From: Gemmatimonadales bacterium | GTDB taxonomy: Bacteria > Gemmatimonadota > Gemmatimonadetes > Gemmatimonadales > GWC2-71-9 | Direction: 5' to 3' | DNA: 50,423 nt | NCBI GenBank assembly: GCA_036500345.1 | Contig: DASYCE010000021.1 | Span: 1 to 50,423, forward strand | Position numbers and translations under genes: made by a program | In this document: positions 32,992 through 41,975 of the stretch, in pieces | Layout of the letters: every line of letters starts with the position of its first letter | Position numbering within the stretch: position 1 is the stretch's first letter | Notes under the pieces: generated by a model | Told to the model about the DNA's origin: nothing | Seen by the model: only the letters and a program-made list of their open reading frames with translations | The model's database searches: none

Positions 32992-35643
32992 TCAGTGATC
33001 GTCGCCGTCGCGGTCCTTGTCGGGGACGTCGACCGTCATCGGGAAGAAGAGCGAGGCCCGGGTCGCGGGGTACTTCGCTCCCCATCCCCTGGCGTCCTGC
33101 CAGAGGATCCGATTGAGCTTGGCGGTCGGTGCGGCGTCGGGAATGTCGAATCGCATCTTCGCCGAGGCGAGCGCCGCCTGGCGCTGGGCGCCGTGCAGGC
33201 GCGCCGGCGCCGGATTCACTTCGTAGATCGACTGCGCCGGTTCGATCGCCGTGTACGGGTGCAGGTCGGGCTTCTCCTTGGGAGTGATGAAGGCGTCGCC
33301 GAGATCGGTCGCCGCGAGATCGAAGATCGACAGCGCCGGGAGTCCGAGCATCAGTTCGATCGTCTTGAGCAGCGACGGATGATTGTAGAAGGTGGAATCG
33401 ACGGCACCTCGCCGCGTGTACGGCGAGATCGCGAGTGCCACGGTGCGATGACCGTCGACATGGTCGACGCCGTTCTGCGCGTCGTCCTCCACGACGAAAA
33501 TCGCCATATCCTTCCAGAAGCCGGAATGACTCAACGCGTCGACCACCTGCCCCACCGCGAGATCGTTGTCGGCCACACATGCCTTTGGCGTGCAGTCTCC
33601 CGCGCCGGTCCCCGCGGTGTGATCGCTCGGCAGCTGCAGCAGCACCAGATTCGGCATGCTGTCGCCGGCTTCCCACTGCGCCAGCGATCGCTTGAACATC
33701 TGCGCGCGGACCACGTCGGGAACGGCGAGGGTCCACGACGGGAAGTCGCGCACCAGGATGTGATCGAGCGACGGAATCGGCGAAGTGGTGTGAAATGGCG
33801 GATCGAGCCGCACTTCGCCGCCGGTGTGGTACTGCGCCAGCAATGCGCTCCGCACCGGGCCGGCGCTCTGGTCGCGCGGCTCGGGAGCGAATTCGCCGAA
33901 CACCTCGACGCTCTTCCCTTTCGAGATTGCATCGTCCCAGATGAAGCCGCCGTTGGAATACGCCAGCGGATCGGAACCGTCGTAGGGATAGCTGCGTCCC
34001 TCATAGAGTGGCCAGAGGGTGTACTCGGTTTCGTTCGCCTGAGTCAGCCACTGATGTCCATCGGCAGAATTGCCGCCTTCGGCGAAGAAGCGGTCGAGCG
34101 TGACGAACTGTTCCGAGAGCGCATGGGCGTTGGGCGTGACGCTCCGCCCGTACATCACGAACTGCGAATCGTTGTCGCCTCGCGGGAGATCGCCGAGGAT
34201 CTGGTCGTAGGTGCGATTCTCGCGGATGATGTAGACGACGTGGTGGATCAGCGACGGTTCGCCGGGGCGTTCGGGAACGGCGCGTGCCGCGACATTGGCC
34301 CGCGCCGCAGCAGCACCGGCGCCACTCGCGAGCGGCAGGCGATTGTTCTGCGACACGGCGACGGTGAACGCCGCGAGCTGGCCGCGCGTCGGCACGGGAA
34401 CGACATTCACCGCACCCCGAACGGCATGAACGTACCGGCCGGTCATTCCGGCATTCGCTCCGGTCCCGGAGCCGACACCGAGCAGCGTGCCGATTGCGAG
34501 GTATTTCCCGTCGCCGCTGGCGTCGAGCGTCGACGGATACCACGCCGTCGGAATCATCCCGCGCAGCGACGCTCCTCGTGGTGCCACCGCGACATCATAG
34601 ATCGCCACGGCGTTGACGCCACCGAGTGCCACGTACAGCGTGGCGCCATCGGGCGAGAGCGCCAGCGCGGTCGGCGCGAGACCCGCCGCGCGCGACCGGA
34701 ACGGCGCCACGACGATGGAGCCGAGGAGTGAATCACCGCGCGAATCGATGACGGAGATCTCGTCGCTGTTGCCGTCGGTCACGTAGATCCGGTCGCGTCG
34801 CTGATCCCAGACGATATCGGTGGGATGGCGCCCGACGGTAATGCGCGATGAGACCTCGCCGGTGCGCAGATCGACGCGAGCCACGGTCCCCGCCATCGCG
34901 ATCCCGCGGGGATCGATCCGCACCGCTTCGGCGCGCGCTTCGCAGCATTGCTTCGCCGACATCTCGGTTCCCTGCGGCTGCTTGCCGGCGAGTTCGGTGA
35001 CCCATCCCGTCGCACCATCGTCGGCGATCACGGCACCGAGGGGTGCAACACCGAGTGCCACGGTGCGAATCGGTGCGCCGCTCGCCGCGTTCACGACGGC
35101 GAGTTGATCGTCGGCGGTGAGCGGGAGGACCGCGACGCGAACGCCTCCCGCACCGGCACCCGCCGCCACCGCCGGCGAACCCGCCATGTCGTGACCGAAT
35201 CCACCCAGCGGATGGAGGCCATCCGCACCGATCGCAGTGAGTTGCGCAATCGATCCGGCGTTCGCCGCCGTCCCGGCGAGAGGGTGCGCGCCGGCGGGAA
35301 CGCGCCCGACCGACGACAGCAGGAAGCGATTCGCGGCGGTATCCGCGGCGATGCCGTAGATCCCGGTGCGGCCACTGATCTTCCAGTGATCGGCGACGCG
35401 ATTATCGACCCACGCCATCCGATAGACGTCGCTGCCGACCGCGACGACGATCTCGCTCGAGTTGCGAGCGAAGCGCAGGCCGGTCACGCGCCCCTGAAAG
35501 ACTGTTTCGGCGCCGGCCGGCGTGATCCGCTGATTGGTGGCGATGACACCGGGGTCGGCAACACCGCGTTGCGGCCCCGCTGCCGCCTGAATGCCGTTCT
35601 GCGGGATCGAGGCGACCTGGAGGAGGATGTGGAGGATCAGCAT
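32992..35643 (-). CDS. Secreted YVTN-type beta-propeller / phosphoesterase fusion
   Basis: This 883-residue protein has two parts. Residues 40-430 are a beta-propeller of YVTN/YncE type (HPTDIVWDQRRDRIYVTDGN, ALALSPDGATLYVALGGVNA). Residues about 465-880 are a phosphoesterase domain (PF04185, phospholipase C/acid-phosphatase-like). VVYIIRENRTYDQILGDLPR carries the metal-binding Glu-Asn and nucleophile Thr. AEGGNSADGHQWLTQANETE, IFVVEDDAQNGVDHVDGHRT and ALAISPYTRRGAVDSTFYNH give the remaining ligands. The N-terminus (LILHILLQVASIPQNG) is a weak export signal. The likely role is removal of phosphate from extracellular phosphoesters, with the propeller binding a substrate or surface. A small membrane protein gene lies just upstream, possibly in one operon. 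Confidence 0.87.
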   Translation of the reverse strand: MLILHILLQVASIPQNGIQAAAGPQRGVADPGVIATNQRITPAGAETVFQGRVTGLRFARNSSEIVVAVGSDVYRMAWVDNRVADHWKISGRTGIYGIAADTAANRFLLSSVGRVPAGAHPLAGTAANAGSIAQLTAIGADGLHPLGGFGHDMAGSPAVAAGAGAGGVRVAVLPLTADDQLAVVNAASGAPIRTVALGVAPLGAVIADDGATGWVTELAGKQPQGTEMSAKQCCEARAEAVRIDPRGIAMAGTVARVDLRTGEVSSRITVGRHPTDIVWDQRRDRIYVTDGNSDEISVIDSRGDSLLGSIVVAPFRSRAAGLAPTALALSPDGATLYVALGGVNAVAIYDVAVAPRGASLRGMIPTAWYPSTLDASGDGKYLAIGTLLGVGSGTGANAGMTGRYVHAVRGAVNVVPVPTRGQLAAFTVAVSQNNRLPLASGAGAAAARANVAARAVPERPGEPSLIHHVVYIIRENRTYDQILGDLPRGDNDSQFVMYGRSVTPNAHALSEQFVTLDRFFAEGGNSADGHQWLTQANETEYTLWPLYEGRSYPYDGSDPLAYSNGGFIWDDAISKGKSVEVFGEFAPEPRDQSAGPVRSALLAQYHTGGEVRLDPPFHTTSPIPSLDHILVRDFPSWTLAVPDVVRAQMFKRSLAQWEAGDSMPNLVLLQLPSDHTAGTGAGDCTPKACVADNDLAVGQVVDALSHSGFWKDMAIFVVEDDAQNGVDHVDGHRTVALAISPYTRRGAVDSTFYNHPSLLKTIELMLGLPALSIFDLAATDLGDAFITPKEKPDLHPYTAIEPAQSIYEVNPAPARLHGAQRQAALASAKMRFDIPDAAPTAKLNRILWQDARGWGAKYPATRASLFFPMTVDVPDKDRDGDDH

Positions 35644-35717
35644 CCCTGAACGCTACGACGAAATCCCCGCGAATGCTCCCCCATTGCGAGTCACGGTCGG
35701 ATCACGCGGACCACGGC

Positions 35718-36155
35718 CTACGTCGCCGCAGTGGCGACCTGGATCGCGAGCGTCCCTGCCGCGTGCCAGGCGTAAAGCAACGATGCGAGGATGATCGTCA
35801 GGTAGACCGCGTCGACCACCCACCAGGTGCGCCGCATCCGTCGCACGTCGGCGTCGATGCCGCGTTGCGCTTCGTGCAGGGTGTACTGGCGCACCATCGC
35901 GATGACGATCTGCGCCACTGCGATGAAGGCGAGAAACGCGACCAGCGCGCCGAGGAACTTGAGCAGCTGCGGCATCAAGGTCTTGTCGAGGCCGAGGGAT
36001 TCGCGTGCCGAGACCATCGCCACCGCGCCGAGCGCCACCACGACGACGAACTTGCCGTAGGTAGCGAAGGCGTCGCGCGCCATCACCGTGCAATAGCGCT
36101 CCCGTTCGACCAGGAGCTTGTAGCGTTCGAGGACAAAGCCGTCGTGAAGTTCCAC
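35718..36155 (-). CDS. Small membrane protein of unknown function
   Basis: The 145-residue protein has a cytoplasmic N-terminal segment (ELHDGFVLERYKLLVERERY), then three membrane helices: about 37-54 (FVVVVALGAVAMVSA), 65-88 (LKFLGALVAFLAFIAVAQIV) and 118-138 (WWVVDAVYLTIILASLLYAW). The loop between the last two is basic (RRMRRT). No signature residues are seen and I do not recognise a family. The start codon is ATG at 36155 with GAGGGATG just upstream. It stands between the methyltransferase and phosphoesterase genes on the same strand and may belong to their transcript. Confidence 0.6.
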   Translation of the reverse strand: MELHDGFVLERYKLLVERERYCTVMARDAFATYGKFVVVVALGAVAMVSARESLGLDKTLMPQLLKFLGALVAFLAFIAVAQIVIAMVRQYTLHEAQRGIDADVRRMRRTWWVVDAVYLTIILASLLYAWHAAGTLAIQVATAAT

Positions 36156-36253
36156 CGGTCATCCCTCCTCGCAGATAATGCGCGGAAACCGGAATCGCCG
36201 TAAGGGGCCGCAGTATCAGGAAGAGGGGACGGCGATCGGCCGCCGGCAGGCAC

Positions 36254-37123
36254 TTACGGCGTGGCGGCTGGGCCGGTCTCCGCGATCAGGACGTGCCCGA
36301 CCGGTCCGTTGCGGAGGCCGTCGGTGCGGTTGGCGAAGAGGCGTTGGTGTATCTCGTCGGGGCCGAGATCGATGACGGTGGAAAAGCCGATCCGGTGGAG
36401 CGTCGCCGCCAGCTCTTCCGGCTCGAACCGCGCGATCCACGGCTCCCCATGGCGCGCCACGCGACGTGCGCTCCGCCCGACGAACCATTTCACGAGGAGC
36501 GAGAGGTGACGGTCGCTGATCATGTAATCGAAGACGACGCTCGTCCCCGGCGCGCAGCCGGCGATATCGGTCAGGGTCGCGATCACTTCCGATTCGTGCA
36601 GATACATCGTCACGCCGAGCCACGTGAAGCAGGCGGGACGATCGAGGGCGAATCCCGCCGCCACGAGCGACGCGATCAGCTTGTCGGTCGTGAAGTCGAT
36701 CGGCACGTACGTGACGCTCGGCGGAATCGTGATCGATGCGGCGGCGAGCCGCTCGCGCTTCCAGATCTGTGTGGCAGGGTAATCGACTTCGAAGACGCGG
36801 AGAGATGGAAAGCGGTCGTGCGAGCGATATGCGAAGGTGTCGAGCCCGGCACCGAGAATCACGTACTGATCGACGCCGCGGGCGACTCCCAGGGCGAGCT
36901 GGTCTTCGGCGATCCTGCTGCGTGCCGCGAGAAATCCGCGGAGCTGCGATGATCCCGGGAAGCGGCGGCGCGCCGCATCGCGCTGCACCCGCGCCACGCC
37001 TTCGGGCGGGAGGATGTCGAGCGCGAGCGGATCGTCGAGAATCAACGGATCATCGAGCACGCGATGCAGCGCGCGTCGCGCGGCAGCACCGAGCGCGGTG
37101 CGGCTGGGGCGGCCCTCGATCAC
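36254..37123 (-). CDS. SAM-dependent methyltransferase, TIGR00027 / leucine carboxyl methyltransferase-like
   Basis: This is a 289-residue class I methyltransferase. AARSRIAEDQLALGVARGVD and QYVILGAGLDTFAYR form the SAM-binding motif I with the preceding helix. VFEVDYPATQIWKRERLAA is the acidic strand that binds ribose. FTWLGVTMYLHESEVIATL is the typical post-motif 'WxGVxxYL' of the family (PF04072). The substrate for bacterial members is mostly unknown; carboxyl groups are methylated by related eukaryotic enzymes. The start at 37123 gives the expected length. It is on the same strand as the bactofilin and zinc-ribbon genes just upstream (24 bases), so it may be part of that operon. Confidence 0.87.
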   Translation of the reverse strand: MIEGRPSRTALGAAARRALHRVLDDPLILDDPLALDILPPEGVARVQRDAARRRFPGSSQLRGFLAARSRIAEDQLALGVARGVDQYVILGAGLDTFAYRSHDRFPSLRVFEVDYPATQIWKRERLAAASITIPPSVTYVPIDFTTDKLIASLVAAGFALDRPACFTWLGVTMYLHESEVIATLTDIAGCAPGTSVVFDYMISDRHLSLLVKWFVGRSARRVARHGEPWIARFEPEELAATLHRIGFSTVIDLGPDEIHQRLFANRTDGLRNGPVGHVLIAETGPAATP

Positions 37124-37147
37124 GTCAGTGCGGTGTGACGGGCCGGG

Positions 37148-37525
37148 TCACGCGTCAGGTGGATCGAAGCGCGGCACGCCGTTCTGTCCCGGCGTGAAGA
37201 CTTCGACCGACAAGGTGAAGGTGCGCTGCTCCGATGGGCGCAACGCACCGACACCGACGATCTGCCGCGCGACTTCCTCGCCGCGCTCGTTGCGAATCGA
37301 GAGGAGGACCGAGTATTCCCACGCCCCGCCATCAGCTGGATGGCGGAGCGTCCCCTCGACTCGCAGCGGTGAAAAACTTGGTGCAGCCTTCTGCTGCTGC
37401 GCGCTGGCATCGAATCGCAACCGATGCTTGCACGCTGGGCAGATGCTGGCGCTCTCGAGAATCGTGGCCCGGCAGTGCGGACAGGTCCGGGTGGTGCCCG
37501 GCGCGCCCTGACGGGTCGTGCTCAT
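37148..37525 (-). CDS. Small zinc-ribbon protein coupled to bactofilin
   Basis: This is a 125-residue cytoplasmic protein. CPHC (15-18) and CPAC (29-32) form a double-Cys zinc ribbon near the N-terminus. The rest is a beta-strand domain (SPLRVEGTLRHPADGGAWEY, SVLLSIRNERGEEVARQIVG, RTFTLSVEVFTPG) resembling an FxLYD-like immunoglobulin-type fold (tentative). Its ATG overlaps the bactofilin stop as ATGA, so translation is coupled. It may serve as a partner or adaptor of the bactofilin filament. The longer in-frame start at 37579 lies inside the bactofilin gene and is not needed. Confidence 0.7.
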   Translation of the reverse strand: MSTTRQGAPGTTRTCPHCRATILESASICPACKHRLRFDASAQQQKAAPSFSPLRVEGTLRHPADGGAWEYSVLLSIRNERGEEVARQIVGVGALRPSEQRTFTLSVEVFTPGQNGVPRFDPPDA

Positions 37526-38022
37526 GACGCGGAGCCACTCTCCATGCGAAGCGCGGCCTTGCCACCCTTCTCTTCCCATCCGAACTCGACCTGACCGCGC
37601 ATCCGCGATCCGGCCGCCACGGTGAGTGACCCGGCCTTGAGGTCGCCGTTCAGCACGCCGGAATCGAGCAGCTCGACGCGCGAGGCGGCTTCGATATTCC
37701 CCTCGAGTTCGCCGCCGATGATCACGGTGTTGGCGCGGACGCCGCCGGTCACCTTGGCGCCGACTTCGATGGTAAGATGGCCCTGCACGTTGACGTCGCC
37801 CTTGAAGCGTCCGGCGATCCGCACATGGCCGGCGCCTTCGATCTTCCCTTCCACCGTCAGGTCGGAGGCGATCAGCGATTCCTTCGCTTCGGAGTTACGG
37901 CGCGGAAGATCAAAGCTCTGCGTGGGCTCGGGGCGCGGCGGGGTGTCGAGCTTGGGCGCCGGCGTATTGGTAATCGGCACGGATTCCTTCTTGGCTGGGG
38001 TCTGTTCCTTCCAGATCGTCAT
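37522..38022 (-). CDS. Bactofilin
   Basis: This 166-residue bactofilin (PF04519) is a cytoskeletal protein that polymerises without nucleotides into filaments, often at the membrane, and positions cell-wall or stalk enzymes. Residues 1-48 are a Pro/Lys-rich unfolded tail (TPAPKLDTPPRPEPTQSFDL). From 50 on is the right-handed beta-helix: SDLTVEGKIEGAGHVRIAGR, FKGDVNVQGHLTIEVGAKVT, GGVRANTVIIGGELEGNIEA and VELLDSGVLNGDLKAGSL. The length is standard. Its stop codon overlaps the start of the zinc-ribbon gene. No M23 peptidase or other usual partner is adjacent, so the coupled zinc-ribbon protein is the best partner candidate. Confidence 0.9.
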   Translation of the reverse strand: MTIWKEQTPAKKESVPITNTPAPKLDTPPRPEPTQSFDLPRRNSEAKESLIASDLTVEGKIEGAGHVRIAGRFKGDVNVQGHLTIEVGAKVTGGVRANTVIIGGELEGNIEAASRVELLDSGVLNGDLKAGSLTVAAGSRMRGQVEFGWEEKGGKAALRMESGSAS

Positions 38023-38119
38023 GGCTCGAAGTTCCTGTGGTGGTTACACAGCGCCGCCGCGTGGAGGCGCCGCGATTGTTGGCTACGTGTGGGGGAGCGA
38101 CGAAGATACCCCCGTCCGG

Positions 38120-38608
38120 CTACATCCGCTCGTCCGCACTCGGCCCGTAAATCGATGGTATCGGCACGTCGAGCAGCCGCAAATAGACGGTGAGCTGACC
38201 GCGGTGGTGCGCGAGGTGCGAGATGTGGTTCCGCACCACCACGCTCCGGGGCGCCGCCCAGAAAACCTGGTCCCCTCGCTTGAGCGACCAGGTCCCCGCG
38301 AAAGTCTCGTCGCTCGCCCGGGAAAGCGCCTCCCGCCCCTCGCGGACGTTGCGGTCGAACTCGTCCATCAACGCGGAGTGCGTCTGGTTGCCATACCCGG
38401 TACCTCCGCCGAGATCGAGCGAGTCGTTGGTGAGGGTCTGGGCGATCCACCCCGGCATCCAGCTCACCAGCTGGGCCAGATGGCCGAGGGAGAACGACTT
38501 GGGATGCGGCTTCCAGTCCCCCTTCTCCTCCGGGACCCGCTCGAGGAGGCGGCGAGTGGGAACCATTTCCTGGTCGAATTCGGGGAGGAGCGAGGTGCCG
38601 ATGGTCAT
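38120..38608 (-). CDS. DinB-family protein
   Basis: The 162-residue protein has the four-helix DinB/YfiT fold with its three metal-binding His positions: SFSLGHLAQLVSWMPGW (first His) and NHISHLAHHRGQLTVYLRLL (last two). The sequence after that, VPIPSIYGPSADE, is the typical end of this family. Members are thought to be metal-dependent thiol transferases or related enzymes; the substrate here is unknown. The start ATG at 38608 gives the normal length; the in-frame extension to 38764 does not match the family and holds no Shine-Dalgarno. The 252 bases upstream are a divergent promoter region shared with the DUF305 gene at 38861. Confidence 0.82.
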   Translation of the reverse strand: MTIGTSLLPEFDQEMVPTRRLLERVPEEKGDWKPHPKSFSLGHLAQLVSWMPGWIAQTLTNDSLDLGGGTGYGNQTHSALMDEFDRNVREGREALSRASDETFAGTWSLKRGDQVFWAAPRSVVVRNHISHLAHHRGQLTVYLRLLDVPIPSIYGPSADERM

Positions 38609-38748
38609 CGGAGACTCCACGTCGATGGATCGAACCGGTGGGGACGATCGCATTCCCGGACCGCGCACCAATGCGAAGCGGTTCCCGGGGCCAGTTCCAA
38701 TTCTATACGTGATGACGAGTTCGCTGCACCGGGGGGTATCGGTCACAA

Positions 38749-38777
38749 TTGCGTACTGCTGCAAGCGGGCCTAACGT
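38749..38777 (+). promoter_or_regulatory. Promoter-like box of first DUF305-LVIVD module
   Basis: TTGCGT (38749-38754), a 17-base spacer and TAACGT (38772-38777) lie 83 bases before the DUF305 start. A near-identical arrangement, TTGCGC-N17-TAGCGT, precedes the second module at 43087-43115. The shared TTC following both -10-like boxes adds support. It could be a sigma-70 or alternative-sigma promoter. Confidence 0.45.
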
Positions 38778-38860
38778 TCGCGCCTCCCCCGAGTAGATGG
38801 TCCGCTCACACCGGCTGGTGGCAGGTGATCGGCGCCATTTCGCCGACCAAGAGGTGTCTC

Positions 38861-39517
38861 GTGATCCGGTTGCGTCATCGATTCGTTGCTGCGGGCATTG
38901 CGGCGCTCGCATTCACGTTTTCCGTTCCGCAACTCCAGGCACAATCGACGACGGCCGCCGTACCCGATCGCTATCCGGTGTCGAAGGCCGATGCGGATTT
39001 CATGCAGGGGATGATCATGCATCACGCCCAGGCGGTGGAGATGGCGCGGTGGGCGCCGACGCATGGCGCGAGTCAGGCGATCCAGACGCTCTGCGCACGG
39101 ATCGCGGTGTCGCAGCGCGACGACATCTTCTTCATGCAGAACTGGCTCCGCGAACACAACTTCGCCGTGCCGGATACCAATGGTCACATGCCGATGGCGT
39201 CGATGCAGGGAATGTCCGGGATGTCGATGAGCTCCGACACGGCGCCGATGCTGATGCCGGGGATGCTCACGCCGGCGCAGATGAAGATGCTCGACGCATC
39301 GCGCGGCCCCGATTTCGACCGCCTCTTCATGACGTTCATGATCCAGCATCACAATGGTGCGCTGCAGATGGTCGATACGCTCTTCGCTTCGCCGGCCGGC
39401 GGGCAGGACGACGACATCTTCAAGTTTGCCACGGCGGTGCACGCCGACCAGACCGCGGAGATCGCCCGGATGGAAGCGATGCTCCAGGGGAAGTCGGTCA
39501 CCGCCGTTGATCCATGA
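38861..39517 (+). CDS. Exported DUF305 (ferritin-like, metal-binding type) protein
   Basis: This 218-residue exported protein belongs to the DUF305 family, a four-helix bundle with His/Met-rich metal sites; one studied member, CopM, binds copper. A signal peptide (LRHRFVAAGIAALAFTFSVP) precedes QAQST. The paired family motifs are FMQGMIMHHAQAVEMARWAP near residue 50 and FMTFMIQHHNGALQMVDTLF near residue 160. The middle is Met-rich (HMPMASMQGMSGMSMSS, and PMLMPGML). AGAGG before the GTG at 38861 decides the start. The gene is followed, 52 bases later, by an LVIVD propeller gene; the same pair occurs at 43223. Metal binding is known for the family; copper here is inference. Confidence 0.87.
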   Translation: MIRLRHRFVAAGIAALAFTFSVPQLQAQSTTAAVPDRYPVSKADADFMQGMIMHHAQAVEMARWAPTHGASQAIQTLCARIAVSQRDDIFFMQNWLREHNFAVPDTNGHMPMASMQGMSGMSMSSDTAPMLMPGMLTPAQMKMLDASRGPDFDRLFMTFMIQHHNGALQMVDTLFASPAGGQDDDIFKFATAVHADQTAEIARMEAMLQGKSVTAVDP

Positions 39518-39569
39518 TCCCGATTTCACTCACCACTGTTGTCCCGCTGTCCCTTAAACGGATTCGTCC

Positions 39570-41870
39570 ATGACATCACTGCATCGAACGTCCGCGCGGT
39601 GGACCACCGCACTCCTTTCGCTCGCCGGCGTAGCGCTCTACGTCTCGGCGTGCGGTCACTCCTCGACGCAGGCATCGACCGCGCCGACACCGGCGGCGGG
39701 CTCGGGCCCGATGTCGCAGATGTCGCCGCTGCCGACGCCTGACATGTCGGCGATGGACGCGATCGCCGCGCCGTCACCCGATCCGCGCGTTGGCCTCGCA
39801 CCCGGCGAATGGGACGCGGCGACGAAGACGATCACCAAGCCCGCGGCCGAGGCGATCTGGAACATGAACATGGTGTCGCACACGCCGCCGAGCCCGGCTT
39901 CGGCGGGGGCGACGCACTCCGATCTCGCCTTCGAGGGGAAGTACGTCATCCAGGGGAACTACAACGGATACGAGGTATGGGATATCTCGAATCCGAGCCA
40001 CCCGACGCTCGCGACCGGGTATAGCTGCCCGGCGTCGCAGGATGATATCTCGGTGTGGGGACATCTCCTCTTCGTCTCGGCAGAAGCGACCAACTCGCGC
40101 ACCGATTGCGGCACCGGCGGCGCGCCGGGCGCGGTCAACAAGGACCGCATCCGCGGCGTGCGCATCTTCGACATCACCGACATCGCGCATCCGAAGGTGA
40201 TCACCGAAGTGCAGACCTGCCGCGGGTCGCACACGCACACCGTGGTGACCGACCCGAACGACAAGAACAACATCTACATCTACATCTCGGGAACGTCGGG
40301 CGTGCGCCCGGCGGCGGAGCTGGCGCGCTGCATCCCTGATCCGCGCGATCCGAACACCGCGCTCTTCAACATCGAAGTGATCAAGGTGCCGTTGGCGCAC
40401 CCCGAGCAGGCGGCGGTGGTGAGTCACGCGCGCATCTTCCAGGATGCAGCGACCGGTGGTGATCTCGTCAACCGGATCGGCTCGCATGGCGCACCGGCGT
40501 CGGATGTCGGCGCGGCAGCTGGTGGACGTGGTCGGGGTGCAGGTGCCGGCGCGGGTGCCGCACCGACGGTGTTCGTCCGTCCGGCTCCCGGCAACATGAC
40601 CGGCGCAATCGCCGAGATTGCTCCCGGCGTCACCGATGATGCGCGTCAGAAGACCGCTGACTCACTGACCGCCGCGGGCTACTTCGCGCTCAACCGTGGT
40701 GGCTTCGGCGGCCGCGGTGGTGCTGGTCGCGGTGGCCGCGGTGGTGGTCGCGGCAACGTGCCGGCGACGCACGACGACTCGCTGACGATCTGGAGCGAGT
40801 ACGCGCTGTCGAAGGTGACGCCGCTCACTGCGACGTCGAGCAAGGCCGATTCGATGAAGTGGTCGAAGTCGACCGACTCGCTCCGCGCACTCGGCTACGC
40901 CAACATTCCGTTCCCGCCGACGCCGCGCGGCACGCTGACCCAGTGCCACGACATCACGGTGTATCCGAGCGTCGGCCTCGCCGGCGGCGCCTGCGCCGGG
41001 ATGGGCCTGCTCCTCGACATTCACGATCCGGCGAACCCGCGCCGCATCGATGCCGTCGCCGACACCAACTTCTCGTTCTGGCACTCGGCAACGTTCAGCA
41101 ACGACGGGTCGAAGGTCCTCTTCTCCGATGAGTGGGGTGGCGGCGGGCGTGCCTACTGCCGCGCCACCGACCCGAAGAACTGGGGCGGCGACGCGATGTT
41201 CGACATCGTCAAGGGGAAGATGGTCTTCGAGGGGTACTACAAGATGCCCGCGGCGCAGACGCAGGCGGAAAACTGCGTGGCGCACAACGGCTCGCTGATT
41301 CCGGTCCCCGGGCGCACCGTCATGGTGCAGTCGTGGTACCAGGGCGGGATCTCGGTGTTCGACTGGACCGATCCGACGCACCCGAAGGAGATCGCCTTCT
41401 TCGATCGCGGCCCGCTCGATGTCCCGGCGAACAATGGGACGAGCGACGCAGGCTTCTGGTCGTCGTACTGGTACAACGGCTACATCGTCGGGTCGGAGAT
41501 TCAGCGCGGCATGGACATCTTCGAGCTGAAGCCGAGCCCGTATCTCTCGCAGAACGAGATCGACGCGGCGAAACTGGTGAAGTTCGACTGGCTCAACGTG
41601 CAGGATCAGCCGCACTTCGTCTGGCCGGCGAACATCGCGGTGCCGCGCGCCTACCTCGACCAGCTGGTTCGCTGGAACGGGATCTCCGGCTCGCGTGCCG
41701 CGGCGATCAAGACCGAACTCGATGCGGCGGACGCCATGTCGGGCGGGGCCAAGAAGGCCGCCTTCAGCAAGCTCGCCGGTGAGCTCAACGGCGATGCCGC
41801 GAGTGCCAAGGATGGCGCCCGGGTCCGCGCGATGGCTGCGTCGGTGACGCAACTCGCCAACGCGAGCTGA
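39570..41870 (+). CDS. LVIVD-repeat beta-propeller lipoprotein
   Basis: This 766-residue surface or periplasmic lipoprotein has lipobox VSAC with Cys28. It contains LVIVD-type propeller strands such as GYEVWDISNPSHPTLATGYS, RIRGVRIFDITDIAHPKVIT, GGISVFDWTDPTHPKEIAFF. Eight Cys (SCPASQ, TDCGTG, QTCRGSHTH, ARCIPD, QCHDIT, GACAGM, YCRATD, ENCVAHN) and His-containing turns (SHTHTV, CHDITV, FWHSATF, VAHNGS) match the second paralogue one by one. Residues 310-330 and 373-398 are low-complexity Gly/Arg inserts (GGRGRGAGAGAGAA, RGGFGGRGGAGRGGRGG). The C-terminal 80 residues are helical. It is the partner of the DUF305 gene just upstream. Role unknown; a metal or redox site at the propeller centre is my inference. 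Confidence 0.85.
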   Translation: MTSLHRTSARWTTALLSLAGVALYVSACGHSSTQASTAPTPAAGSGPMSQMSPLPTPDMSAMDAIAAPSPDPRVGLAPGEWDAATKTITKPAAEAIWNMNMVSHTPPSPASAGATHSDLAFEGKYVIQGNYNGYEVWDISNPSHPTLATGYSCPASQDDISVWGHLLFVSAEATNSRTDCGTGGAPGAVNKDRIRGVRIFDITDIAHPKVITEVQTCRGSHTHTVVTDPNDKNNIYIYISGTSGVRPAAELARCIPDPRDPNTALFNIEVIKVPLAHPEQAAVVSHARIFQDAATGGDLVNRIGSHGAPASDVGAAAGGRGRGAGAGAGAAPTVFVRPAPGNMTGAIAEIAPGVTDDARQKTADSLTAAGYFALNRGGFGGRGGAGRGGRGGGRGNVPATHDDSLTIWSEYALSKVTPLTATSSKADSMKWSKSTDSLRALGYANIPFPPTPRGTLTQCHDITVYPSVGLAGGACAGMGLLLDIHDPANPRRIDAVADTNFSFWHSATFSNDGSKVLFSDEWGGGGRAYCRATDPKNWGGDAMFDIVKGKMVFEGYYKMPAAQTQAENCVAHNGSLIPVPGRTVMVQSWYQGGISVFDWTDPTHPKEIAFFDRGPLDVPANNGTSDAGFWSSYWYNGYIVGSEIQRGMDIFELKPSPYLSQNEIDAAKLVKFDWLNVQDQPHFVWPANIAVPRAYLDQLVRWNGISGSRAAAIKTELDAADAMSGGAKKAAFSKLAGELNGDAASAKDGARVRAMAASVTQLANAS

Positions 41871-41903
41871 ACGGCAGCAGCACTGTAGTAGCGGGTGATA
41901 GAG

Positions 41904-41933
41904 CGAATGGCCGCCAGCAATGGCGGCCATTCG
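41904..41933. terminator. Hairpin after first DUF305-LVIVD module
   Basis: CGAATGGCCGCC (41904-41915) pairs perfectly with GGCGGCCATTCG (41922-41933) around a six-base loop, 33 bases after the LVIVD stop. It lies before the convergent small gene ending at 41976 and probably ends transcription of both. Confidence 0.65.
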
Positions 41934-41975
41934 TGCGTTCGGGGCCTTCGCCACTCCGCTTCAGTGGTGATGCAA

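Noticed and set aside
36196-36261. Inverted repeat CGCCGTAAG ... CTTACGGCG around the methyltransferase stop
   Set aside because: The arms are 48 bases apart and one covers the stop codon; chance or a weak terminator is the simplest explanation.
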